Source of the DNA: Pseudomonadota bacterium | GTDB taxonomy: Bacteria > Pseudomonadota > Gammaproteobacteria > Burkholderiales > Thiobacillaceae | Assembly: GCA_021847385.1 (NCBI GenBank) | Contig: JAJZTV010000155.1 | Location: 1 to 5,178, forward strand | Length of the DNA stretch: 5,178 nt | Direction of reading: 5' to 3' | Shown here: positions 1-5,178 of the stretch, piece by piece | How the letters are laid out: every line of letters starts with the position of its first letter | Position numbering within the stretch: position 1 is the stretch's first letter | Position numbers and translations under genes: made by a program | Notes under the pieces: model-generated | What the model was told of the DNA's origin: nothing | What the model saw: only the letters and a program-made list of their open reading frames with translations | Database searches by the model: none

Positions 1-405
1 GTGTTGTGGAAGCCGGCCTTCTTCGGCGTCAAGCCCAGCCTGATCGTCAAGGGCGGCATGATCGCCGCCGCCGCCATGGGCGACCCCAACGCCTCTATCC
101 CCACGCCGCAGCCGGTGCACTACCGGCCCATGTTCGGCAGCTTCGGCGGCGGCCTGAAGACCGCGCTCACCTTCGTCTCGCAAGCGGCGCTGGAGAACGA
201 GGCGGTGCACAAGCTGGGCCTGGCCAAGCCGCTGGTCGCGGTGAAACACACGCGCCGGGTGAGCAAGGCCGACATGGTGCACAACAGCGCCACGCCGGCG
301 ATCGACGTCGATCCCGAAACCTATGCCGTGCGGGCCGATGGCGAGTTGCTGGTGTGCGAACCGGCCGCCGTGCTGCCCATGGCGCAAAGATATTTTTTGT
401 TCTAA
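1..405 (+). CDS. ureC: Urease subunit alpha, C-terminal 134 residues (5' end outside window)
   Basis: This is the catalytic subunit of urease, the cytoplasmic nickel enzyme that hydrolyses urea to ammonia and carbamate. The frame is open from base 1. The GTG there is an internal Val codon, because the protein begins mid-domain with LWKPAFFGVKP, a well-conserved stretch late in UreC. Other family landmarks are GDPNASIPTPQPVHYRPMFG (local residues 27-46), KADMVHNS, and the very conserved end MAQRYFLF followed by TAA at 403-405. UreC is usually about 570 residues, so roughly three quarters lies upstream. That missing part includes the nickel-binding histidines, the carbamylated lysine and the flap histidine, so active-site integrity cannot be judged here. 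The final codons AGA TAT TTT TTG TTC TAA are A+T-rich, unlike the rest of the gene, and are followed by a second synonymous copy of the same ending. ureE starts 25 bases after the stop. Confidence 0.96.
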   Translation: MLWKPAFFGVKPSLIVKGGMIAAAAMGDPNASIPTPQPVHYRPMFGSFGGGLKTALTFVSQAALENEAVHKLGLAKPLVAVKHTRRVSKADMVHNSATPAIDVDPETYAVRADGELLVCEPAAVLPMAQRYFLF

Positions 406-428
406 CAACGGGCTACTTCCTGTTCTGA
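385..428 (+). repeat. Tandem, synonymously recoded copy of the ureC 3' end
   Basis: Bases 385-405 encode Gln-Arg-Tyr-Phe-Leu-Phe-stop, the real UreC end. Bases 406-428 encode the same string again: CAA CGG, two extra bases (GC, 412-413), then TAC TTC CTG TTC TGA at 414-428. The second copy is not in the ureC frame and is not translated as part of it. Every differing codon pair is synonymous (AGA/CGG, TAT/TAC, TTT/TTC, TTG/CTG, TAA/TGA). The downstream copy has the G+C-rich codons typical of the operon. I infer that the downstream copy is the ancestral end of ureC, which would have lain only two bases before the ureE ATG. The A+T-rich copy would then have been brought in by an insertion or recombination event that rebuilt the gene's end. 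Confidence 0.7.
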
Positions 429-430
429 TC

Positions 431-943
431 ATGCTGGTTATCGAGAAAAAAGCCGCCGCCGACAGCACACCGACCGAACGCCTGGTGCTGCCGTTCGAGC
501 TGCGCTGCAAGAGCCGGCTGCGCACCCAATTGGAAAGCGGCGAAGAGGCCGGGCTGTTTTTGGAACGCGGCATGGTGCTGCGCGCCGGCGACCGGCTCGA
601 GGCCAACGACGGCCGCATCGTCGAGGTGGTGGCCGCAGCCGAGGCGGTGATGGAGTCGCGTAGCGACGATGCGCTCTTGCTAGCACGCGCCGCCTATCAC
701 CTGGGCAACCGCCATGTCGCGGTGGAGCTCAAGCCCGGCCTGTTGCGCTTTGCCCGCGATCACGTGCTGGGCGAGATGGTGCGCGGTTTGGGGTTGCCGG
801 TCACCGAGGCCGTCGCCCCGTTCGACCCGGAAAGCGGCGCCTATGGCGGCCACGGCGGCCATGCCCATCCGCACGGCCACAGCGCCGACGGCGAAGGGCG
901 CGGCCCGCGCATCCACGACATGATGCCGGGGGCCCGGCGATGA
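431..943 (+). CDS. ureE: Urease accessory protein UreE (nickel metallochaperone)
   Basis: UreE is a cytoplasmic dimeric nickel chaperone that delivers Ni2+ to the UreG/UreF/UreD-apo-urease complex. With the ATG at 431 it has 170 residues, within the family's range. The N-terminal beta domain (about 1-75) includes RLVLPFELRCKSRLRTQL and RGMVLRAGDRLEANDGR. The C-terminal metal domain has AYHLGNRHVAVEL, whose His95 matches the conserved interface nickel ligand, and RDHVLGEMVRGLGLPV with His111. The tail (about 138-162) is His-rich, with residues 141-150 reading HGGHAHPHGH plus His162, as in many nickel-storing UreE proteins. I chose 431 because the frame upstream of it lies over ureC and is not UreE-like. 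No Shine-Dalgarno sequence precedes this ATG, which fits translation once coupled to a closer ureC stop (see the duplicated ureC end). Its TGA overlaps the ureF ATG as ATGA. Confidence 0.95.
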   Translation: MLVIEKKAAADSTPTERLVLPFELRCKSRLRTQLESGEEAGLFLERGMVLRAGDRLEANDGRIVEVVAAAEAVMESRSDDALLLARAAYHLGNRHVAVELKPGLLRFARDHVLGEMVRGLGLPVTEAVAPFDPESGAYGGHGGHAHPHGHSADGEGRGPRIHDMMPGARR

Positions 944-1608
944 GCGCGAGCCTGGTCCGTCTGCTGCAACTGGCCAGCCCGGCCTTGCCGGTCGGCGCCT
1001 ACACCTATTCCCAGGGTTTGGAATGGGCGGTGGAATCGGGTGCGGTGCGCGACGAGGCGGGCGCCCTGCAGTGGATCGGCGGCTGCCTGCAACACGGCGT
1101 CGGCCGGTTCGAGGCGGTGTATCTGGCCCATATGCTGCGGGCCTGGCAGCAAGACGAGCCAGCGCGCCTGGCCGAGCTCGACAGTGAATTCATCGCCAGC
1201 CGCGAGACCGCCGAGCTGCGGGGCGAGACCCTGCAGATGGGCCATTCGCTCGCCCGCCTGTTGGCCGATCTGCCCGAGTTTCCCAAGCAGCGGCTCGAAG
1301 GTTTTGCCGAGCCGAGCTTCCCCTTGGCCTGGAGCTGCGCCGCGACGGTCTGGGGCCTCGAGCCCAAGGCGGCCGTGGCCGCCTATCTCTGGGCCTGGGC
1401 GGAAAACCAGGTGATGGCGGCGGTGAAGGCCATCCCGCTGGGGCAGACGGCCGGCCAGCGCTTGTTGCTGGCCTTGGGCGCGCGCCTGCCCGAACTCGCC
1501 GGCGCGGCGGCCGAGGCCGCCCTCGCCAGCAGCCACAACTACCTTCCGGCCTTCGCCATCGCGAGCAGCCGGCACGAAACCCAATACACGAGACTCTTCC
1601 GATCATGA
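940..1608 (+). CDS. ureF: Urease accessory protein UreF
   Basis: UreF is an all-helical cytoplasmic scaffold. It bridges UreD/UreH and UreG during urease activation and is proposed to act as a fidelity or GTPase-modulating factor for UreG. The 222-residue length is normal for the family. Landmarks are LLQLASPALPVGAYTYSQGLEW (about 8-29), the signature N-terminal motif; FAEPSFPLAWSCAA in the middle; WAENQVMAAVKAIPLGQTAGQRLL, the conserved helix near residue 155; and the highly conserved C-terminus RHETQYTRLFRS. The start is fixed by the ATGA overlap with ureE (940-943), and the stop overlaps the ureG start in the same way (1605-1608), indicating translational coupling through the operon. A G-rich stretch just upstream may act as a weak ribosome binding site. 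No truncation or unusual residue is apparent. Confidence 0.96.
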   Translation: MSASLVRLLQLASPALPVGAYTYSQGLEWAVESGAVRDEAGALQWIGGCLQHGVGRFEAVYLAHMLRAWQQDEPARLAELDSEFIASRETAELRGETLQMGHSLARLLADLPEFPKQRLEGFAEPSFPLAWSCAATVWGLEPKAAVAAYLWAWAENQVMAAVKAIPLGQTAGQRLLLALGARLPELAGAAAEAALASSHNYLPAFAIASSRHETQYTRLFRS

Positions 1609-2222
1609 GCAATCGTTCACAGCCTTTACGCGTCGGCATCGGTGGCCCGGTCGGTTCCGGCAAGACCGCGCTCACGCTCGCACTCTGCCGCGCCCTGCGC
1701 GACCGCTACAACATCGCCGTGGTCACCAACGACATCTACACCGAAGAGGATGCCCAGTTCCTGGTGCGCAACGAGGCCCTGCCGCCCGAGCGCATCATCG
1801 GGGTGGAAACCGGCGGCTGCCCGCACACCGCCATTCGCGAAGACGCCAGCATCAACCTGGAGGCGGTCGACCGCCTGAACAAGCGCTTTCCCGGCCTGGA
1901 CGTGATCTTCGTCGAGAGCGGCGGCGACAACCTGGCCGCCACCTTCAGCCCCGAGCTGTCCGACCTGACCCTCTATGTGATCGATGTCTCGGCCGGCGAC
2001 AAGATCCCGCGCAAGGGCGGCCCCGGCATCACCAAGTCCGACCTGCTGGTGATCAACAAGATCGACCTGGCACCCATGGTCGGTGCCTCGCTCGAGGTGA
2101 TGGACCGCGACGCCAAGAAGATGCGCGGCGAGCGGCCCTTCGTCTTTTCCAATCTGAAGACCAATCAGGGTCTGGCCGAGATCGTCGGCTTTATCGAGCA
2201 GGCAGGGATGCTGCAGAACTAG
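1605..2222 (+). CDS. ureG: Urease accessory protein UreG (SIMIBI-class GTPase)
   Basis: UreG is the GTPase that powers nickel insertion into urease. GTP and Ni2+ cause it to dimerise and accept nickel from UreE, and it then passes the metal on through UreF/UreD. The 205 residues carry all the expected motifs: the P-loop GGPVGSGKT (13-21); TNDIYTEEDAQFL (41-53); the nickel-binding Cys-Pro-His at 72-74 within ETGGCPHTAIREDAS; ESGGDNLAATFSPELSD (104-120), the switch and Mg-binding region; and the guanine-specificity motif NKID (151-154). The start overlaps the ureF stop by four bases, and there is no independent strong ribosome binding site. The stop is TAG at 2220-2222. No further urease gene follows on this strand, so ureG ends the operon within the window. 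Transcription probably ends in the convergent gap to the right, although no classic T-tract terminator is seen for the + strand. Confidence 0.98.
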   Translation: MSNRSQPLRVGIGGPVGSGKTALTLALCRALRDRYNIAVVTNDIYTEEDAQFLVRNEALPPERIIGVETGGCPHTAIREDASINLEAVDRLNKRFPGLDVIFVESGGDNLAATFSPELSDLTLYVIDVSAGDKIPRKGGPGITKSDLLVINKIDLAPMVGASLEVMDRDAKKMRGERPFVFSNLKTNQGLAEIVGFIEQAGMLQN

Positions 2223-2366
2223 CAGCAACCTGCCCAAGCCGGCGGACGCCGACTTCTGAGGCTTAGTAAAGGGATCGGCGGATACGAACCCCTGGGTTGC
2301 CAAATCGGCTGGCGCACCGCGCAGCCCATGAACTCAATGCGGCAGAGCTGTTCTGGCTTGGCACGA

Positions 2367-2388
2367 TAAAAACAAGCCAGTCGGCTTA
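2367..2388 (-). terminator. Candidate intrinsic terminator for the exported-protein gene
   Basis: Read on the - strand, AAGCC, loop GACT and GGCTT form a 5-bp hairpin, extendable by a U-G pair. It is followed by G and then TTTTTA (the A run 2368-2372 on +). It lies about 95 bases beyond the stop of the - strand gene ending at 2483, in the right place and orientation to end that transcript. The stem is short. The same bases (2373-2380) can instead pair with 2353-2360 in an 8-bp hairpin with a 12-base loop, so the fold is not certain. Confidence 0.4.
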
Positions 2389-2414
2389 GGGGCGCTGCGC
2401 GGGTGGTTTCGCAC

Positions 2415-2447
2415 CATTGCCGGCCCGGTAGATTCGGGCCGGCAATG
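2415..2447. repeat. Perfect 13-bp inverted repeat between convergent genes
   Basis: CATTGCCGGCCCG (2415-2427) and its exact reverse complement CGGGCCGGCAATG (2435-2447) flank a 7-base loop, GTAGATT. It lies 192 bases after ureG and 35 bases after the end of the oppositely oriented exported-protein gene. In RNA this would be a very stable hairpin on either strand. Neither side has a T-tract, so it is not a canonical intrinsic terminator. It could act as a bidirectional transcription barrier, an mRNA 3' end stabiliser, or a protein binding site. The remainder of 2223-2482 shows no convincing gene. An imperfect hairpin at 2236-2255, just after ureG, also lacks a T-tract. Confidence 0.6.
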
Positions 2448-2482
2448 CACAAAATCTCGCCGGCCGCATCTCGCACAGGCTG

Positions 2483-4171
2483 TCACGGCATGGGAATCGA
2501 CGACCAGGGCACCACGATGGTTCGGCCGCTGGGGTCGCCCTTGATCTCGATGGTTTGGGTCGTGCTGTTCACCGTGATGCCGGCGTTATAGCGGGCGCCA
2601 TAGAAGGTCCAGGTCTTGACCGGCTGCTGTTTGAGCGAGTGATAGGCCGCGATGATCATGTAGAACGCGTTGTCCTTTGGGCTGAGCACCCAGTAGGAGT
2701 AACCGTTCCCGCCTGCGGCATGAATGAAATCGCAATGTCCGGAAGTGTGGTCGGTGGAATCAATGCAGGACATTTTCGTGCCCTGCGGCAGGCTCCCGGT
2801 TGGCACGTCGGAGCTGTAACCAATGCCTACGAAGGGCGCATTGCTCGCCGGTGTGGTCGGCGTGGCCAAGGTGGTGAATGACTTGGTGGCGCCATAGAAC
2901 GTGCCGATCAGCTGGTTGTTGCTGTCGTACAGATGGGCACCGGCCTTGTAGTTATAAGTCGTGCCCGCTGCCAGACCATAGGCGACATTGCCGCCGAAAC
3001 TCGAAGCGCCAAGGCCGAAACTGATCTTGATCGGGTCGGCGGTCGGCGTGGCCGGGTTTGAAATCTCAACGAACTGGAATGTCTGTGAGCCCAGGCTGGT
3101 CCCTGCCGGGATGTTGAACGACCCGCCGAGTTTCGCCGTGGTCTGCGTAATGTTTGAGGGCGCCGCCGTCACCACCGGCTGCGGATAAACGAACTCGATC
3201 TGGTTGCCGTAGAGCGCGGTCTGCGTGCCATTGGCCGTCACCGTTGCACAGGCCCGGGCATAGTAGGTGGCGCCCGGCGTCAGGTTGTAACCGAACATCG
3301 GCACGCTGAAGGCGGCGCTGCCACTGCCTGCCTGGGCCACGCTTCCGCTCAGGGTCGGGTAGGGCGCATTGCCGTAGCAGATGCCCTTGCTGTCGACCGT
3401 GGCGCCGCCGAGATGGCTGAAGGCGCCGTTGACCGTGACGTCGATCAGCGATGAGGTCTGGCTGGTGGTCAGTTCCGCTGACGCGCCAAACGAGCGAACC
3501 ATGCGCACCGAGAGGGCCTGGTTTTTAAATTGTTTGTTTGTCGCCCCGGTGCAATCCACGGTGGCCGCGCTGCGGCCGGCGGAGCCTATGGGCTCGGTTG
3601 AAGTCCAATAGCCACTGCCTTGCCCGTTGCAGCCGCCCACCTTCTTGAGCACGGCATTCACCACCTGGCTCATTTCGTCCTGGCTTGGCAGGTACCAATC
3701 CGAGTAGCCGTTGGCCGGCAACTGGCTGATCCAGGCCGCATAGTTGTAGAGGCCGGGTGGCAAGTCGCTGCTGCCAGACGGTGTGCCGAGCTTCTGTACG
3801 ATCAAGGCGGTGTTGCCCTTGCCGGCCCCGATCTGGCTAGCGGTGGCGCCGGCATAGACATAACCTCCTTGCCCGTAATTCATCCAGAGCGCGTCATCGG
3901 GAAAATCGGCGGTGGCCGCGACAAAACCGCTGCCGTAGCCGGGGCCGGTCGTGGTGTTCAGGTAGGCGATCAGGCCGCCCTGATAGCGCTTGCCGTACAA
4001 CACCGACATGTTGCTGTCGCACGCGTTGTAAATGGCAATCGGCGATTCGCCGCCATTCAGCCGTGCTTGAACCTGGGCATCCGAGCAATCGGCGCCCTGC
4101 GCCATCGCCGGCCCCGCGGCCAACAGCCAGCCAATGCATACCAATATCCCGCTTGTGATGTTCTTTAACAT
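2483..4171 (-). CDS. Exported DUF1566/Lcl-type protein with fibronectin-III-like repeats and an unassigned C-terminal domain
   Basis: The protein has 562 residues. Residues 1-24 are a classic Sec signal peptide: a Lys near the N-terminus, a hydrophobic core, and cleavage after Ala-Met-Ala (24/25). There is no lipobox and no other membrane segment, so it is probably periplasmic or secreted. About 60-229 resembles the DUF1566/Lcl C-terminal domain: YQGGLIAYL (63-71), GYSDWYLPSQDEM (155-167), YWTSTE (188-193) and a closing VRMVRSFG (222-229). Two fibronectin-III-like modules follow, about 232-329 (with GICYG, TPGATYYARACAT, YGNQIEF) and about 331-436. A Thr/Pro linker (433-443) leads to a C-terminal region (445-562) I cannot assign. 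The mature protein has eight cysteines spaced as four local pairs (29/51, 181/207, 265/308, 469/480), suggesting disulfides. Such domains occur in surface and extracellular proteins. The ligand is unknown, and no link to urease is evident. The start is supported by a good ribosome binding site. Confidence 0.9.
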   Translation of the reverse strand: MLKNITSGILVCIGWLLAAGPAMAQGADCSDAQVQARLNGGESPIAIYNACDSNMSVLYGKRYQGGLIAYLNTTTGPGYGSGFVAATADFPDDALWMNYGQGGYVYAGATASQIGAGKGNTALIVQKLGTPSGSSDLPPGLYNYAAWISQLPANGYSDWYLPSQDEMSQVVNAVLKKVGGCNGQGSGYWTSTEPIGSAGRSAATVDCTGATNKQFKNQALSVRMVRSFGASAELTTSQTSSLIDVTVNGAFSHLGGATVDSKGICYGNAPYPTLSGSVAQAGSGSAAFSVPMFGYNLTPGATYYARACATVTANGTQTALYGNQIEFVYPQPVVTAAPSNITQTTAKLGGSFNIPAGTSLGSQTFQFVEISNPATPTADPIKISFGLGASSFGGNVAYGLAAGTTYNYKAGAHLYDSNNQLIGTFYGATKSFTTLATPTTPASNAPFVGIGYSSDVPTGSLPQGTKMSCIDSTDHTSGHCDFIHAAGGNGYSYWVLSPKDNAFYMIIAAYHSLKQQPVKTWTFYGARYNAGITVNSTTQTIEIKGDPSGRTIVVPWSSIPMP

Positions 4172-4176
4172 GACAC

Positions 4177-4182
4177 TTCCTT
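4177..4182 (-). promoter_or_regulatory. Ribosome binding site of the exported-protein gene
   Basis: On the - strand AAGGAA stands five bases before the ATG at 4171-4169. It is a close match to the Shine-Dalgarno core at normal spacing and, with the signal peptide that begins directly at this ATG, fixes the start of the gene. Confidence 0.75.
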
Positions 4183-4188
4183 GTATCG

Positions 4189-4217
4189 ATTAGTGGTTTT
4201 TCTTGTGCGAGTGGCAA
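4189..4217 (-). promoter_or_regulatory. Possible sigma-70 promoter for the exported-protein gene
   Basis: On the - strand TTGCCA (4217-4212, 5 of 6 to TTGACA) is separated by 17 bases from ACTAAT (4194-4189, 4 of 6 to TATAAT). Transcription would start only some 10-15 bases before the ATG, leaving a very short leader that barely includes the ribosome binding site. This makes the call weak, and the true promoter may lie further upstream in 4218-4400. Confidence 0.25.
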
Positions 4218-4539
4218 GACCCCCAAAGGGTGGTGCCAAGCAATAGGCATTGCCGATCCCACTACGTGCGTTGTTGCAACGCCGCCCTGTGGTCCCGGCG
4301 CAGTATGAACAGATATTCGAAGTGCTACAAGGATCGGAGGCCATGCCGTCTCGCCTCGATGGCGCGCGGCGTCGAAGGTACCGCAGATCGTCACAGACGG
4401 TTCTTATTCCGGAAAGTGAACTCCAAGCTATGCGCAGGGCGCTCTCGCCGGCAAGGGTAACTGAGCGCGATTGGCCATGGCAGCGCCGTGGCGCGGTCGG
4501 TGGGGCAATGGAGTCTGACCCCCTTAGTTTTACGCTGTT
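4218..4539. other. Intergenic stretch without a convincing gene
   Basis: This gap lies upstream of the exported-protein gene and downstream of the ATPase-like gene, so it should hold the former's promoter and the latter's terminator. It contains a short hairpin-forming GCAAT/ATTGC repeat (4240-4244, 4249-4253). It also contains a + strand open frame from an ATG at 4343 (GGAGG two bases before it) to TAG at 4541-4543. That frame encodes 66 Arg-rich residues ending ESDPLSFTLF. I do not recognise this product, and its tail is simply the translation of the GTCTGACCCC motif. The spacing of its ribosome binding site is poor. It may be the decayed end of a former gene. No tRNA or other RNA gene is seen. 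Confidence 0.4.
4507..4530. repeat. GGAGTCTGACCCC motif, REP/RAYT-type element end (tentative)
   Basis: The + strand reads AATGGAGTCTGACCCCCTTA and continues into a T-rich stretch. The reverse complement carries GGGGGTCAGACTCCATT. From memory, motifs of the form GGGGTCAGACTC recur at many sites in proteobacterial genomes, often beside REP-associated tyrosine transposase (RAYT) genes or at the decayed ends of genes, where they add an ESDP-like tail. Only one copy lies in this window and no RAYT gene is present, so the assignment rests on recalled family knowledge. It sits about 10 bases beyond the stop of the ATPase-like gene and marks the edge between sequence blocks of different G+C. Confidence 0.4.
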
Positions 4540-5178
4540 TTAGGAGTCGATTACGATGCCCAACCGGGCCCATACCATAGGGTGAACAAAGACGGTGGAT
4601 GATGGTTTAATTTGCCCATCACTGGGCGGGCGAACATCCTGAAAACTCCAGATTTGTGCACTGAACCCATCCAGCTTGATGCCTAATATCCCTACGCAGT
4701 AAAGCACCTTCGTCAGGGCGATAACGAACGCGTGAGGTGAGCCGCCATTTATATACGCATATGCAGCTCTGACAACTGGATCCGGGCTGTATTCTCCGTC
4801 CATGGCGTTGCTCAGGGCAAATTGATCTATCTTTTCTTTTGTGATGGCAGAGAGCTTAAATTTGCTTGGCATCCTCTCAAGGATGGATAGATAAGAGATT
4901 AGATTGGGGTAGTGGTTGTACCACTCATAGGACAAAGACTCTATCCTTTGCGCCGAGTATTCCATCTCGGCGTCCCGAATGGTTTGTACCGTGACGCCGC
5001 TTTTTCCTTCCGATCTTGCAAGGCAAGCGTTTACAAAAGCAATTGCATCACGTGGTCTGTATAGCGTCTGAAGCCTCCTCGTTATTCCGTGCCAACCAGA
5101 AGTAGAGGGTTGGGGTATTTTTGCATGCGGTAGGCCACAGGTGGAATCCTTCCCAGCGATTCATGCGGCCGCTCATGG
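4540..5178 (-). pseudogene. C-terminal part of a P-loop ATPase (Sll1717-family-like), probably frameshifted; 5' end outside window
   Basis: The frame ending at TAA 4542-4540 is open back to a TGA at 5163-5161. From about 5067 it is protein-like for some 175 residues: TLYRPRDAIAFVNACL, then IRDAEMEYSAQRIESLSYEWYNHYPNL, and a C-terminal block with VLYCVGILGIKLDG and VFVHPMVWARLGI. To my recollection the RPRD-helix, AE-x-x-YS and HP-x-x-x-x-x-L-x-I pattern is that of the C-terminal half of Sll1717-type P-loop ATPases. Upstream of 5067 this frame is not protein-like. Instead another frame (5176 to about 5087) gives FHLWPTACKN and TPTLYFWLAR, which fits the residues normally before RPRD. I infer a frame-changing indel near 5068-5086, so the gene is probably broken unless this is a sequence error. 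An ATG at 4965 could start a 141-residue product, but it lacks a ribosome binding site and cuts into the conserved region. The ATPase core (Walker A/B) would lie outside the window. G+C is low: 25/60 at 4801-4860 against 39/60 at 1861-1920 in ureG, suggesting acquisition. Role unknown. Confidence 0.6.

Noticed and set aside
400..412. Resemblance of TTCTAACAACGGGC to an integron attC half-site
   Set aside because: The first base does not fit the core consensus, no GTTRRRY partner with a folded spacer follows, and the bases are better explained by the duplicated ureC end.
323..430. Upstream ATG (323) that would extend UreE by 36 residues
   Set aside because: The extension lies out of frame over the ureC end, is rich in Cys, Pro and Trp, and has no counterpart in UreE, which begins normally at 431.
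841..1584. Long open frame (247 codons) on the - strand opposite ureF
   Set aside because: It lies antisense to a confidently identified gene, is rich in Gly/Arg/Gln as expected from reading high-G+C codons backwards, and matches no family. It is a shadow of ureF.
1626..2303. Long open frame (225 codons) on the - strand opposite ureG
   Set aside because: It is antisense to ureG with low-complexity Ala/Asp/Val composition and no recognisable motif.
2219..2476. 85-codon - strand open frame in the ureG downstream gap
   Set aside because: It runs through the perfect inverted repeat and the hairpins, has no ribosome binding site, and looks like no known protein.
3620..4168. 182-codon open frame on the + strand opposite the exported-protein gene
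   Set aside because: It is the reverse complement of the DUF1566 coding region, whose signal peptide, motifs and ribosome binding site make the - strand reading clearly correct.
4222..4238. Sigma-54-like element (TGGCAC followed by TTTGG on the - strand) upstream of the exported-protein gene
   Set aside because: The -24 half is good, but the essential GC of the -12 half is absent at the correct spacing.
5165..5172. GCGGCCGC (NotI site) near the right edge, a possible cloning junction
   Set aside because: The open frame and family-like residues continue across it, so it is more simply a chance site in coding sequence.

Overview
The window joins two regions. The left 2.2 kb is the end of a urease operon on the + strand: the 3' part of ureC, then complete ureE, ureF and ureG. 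The right 2.9 kb is accessory sequence whose two recognisable genes both run on the - strand. Gene order C-E-F-G, the sequence style of the proteins, the His-rich UreE tail and the high G+C suggest a proteobacterium. Betaproteobacteria is my best guess, but nothing in the window settles it.

Layout. 1-405 encodes the last 134 residues of the catalytic urease subunit. 431-943 (ureE), 940-1608 (ureF) and 1605-2222 (ureG) are the nickel-delivery and maturation proteins. The last three genes are chained by ATGA overlaps. 2223-2482 is a convergent intergenic stretch with a perfect 13-bp inverted repeat and a small intrinsic terminator that serves the - strand. 2483-4171 (-) encodes a 562-residue exported protein: signal peptide, DUF1566/Lcl-type domain, two fibronectin-III-like modules and an unassigned C-terminal domain. 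4172-4539 is mostly non-coding and ends in a GTCTGACCCC motif of the kind I associate with REP/RAYT-type elements. 4540-5178 (-) is the 3' end of a P-loop ATPase-like gene, probably of the Sll1717 family. It is clearly poorer in G+C than the urease genes and appears to be frameshifted near 5068-5086.

How the genes work together. UreE supplies nickel. UreG (GTPase), UreF and the out-of-window UreD/UreH form the complex that activates the apo-urease whose alpha subunit is encoded at the left edge. The exported protein and the ATPase relic show no functional link to urease.

Most notable observations. (1) The conserved UreC ending Gln-Arg-Tyr-Phe-Leu-Phe-stop is encoded twice in succession, first with A+T-rich codons in frame and then with G+C-rich synonymous codons out of frame. 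This looks like the scar of an insertion or recombination that restored the gene's end. (2) The ATPase gene can be read as a family-like protein only by switching frame. No complete new system is visible in the window.
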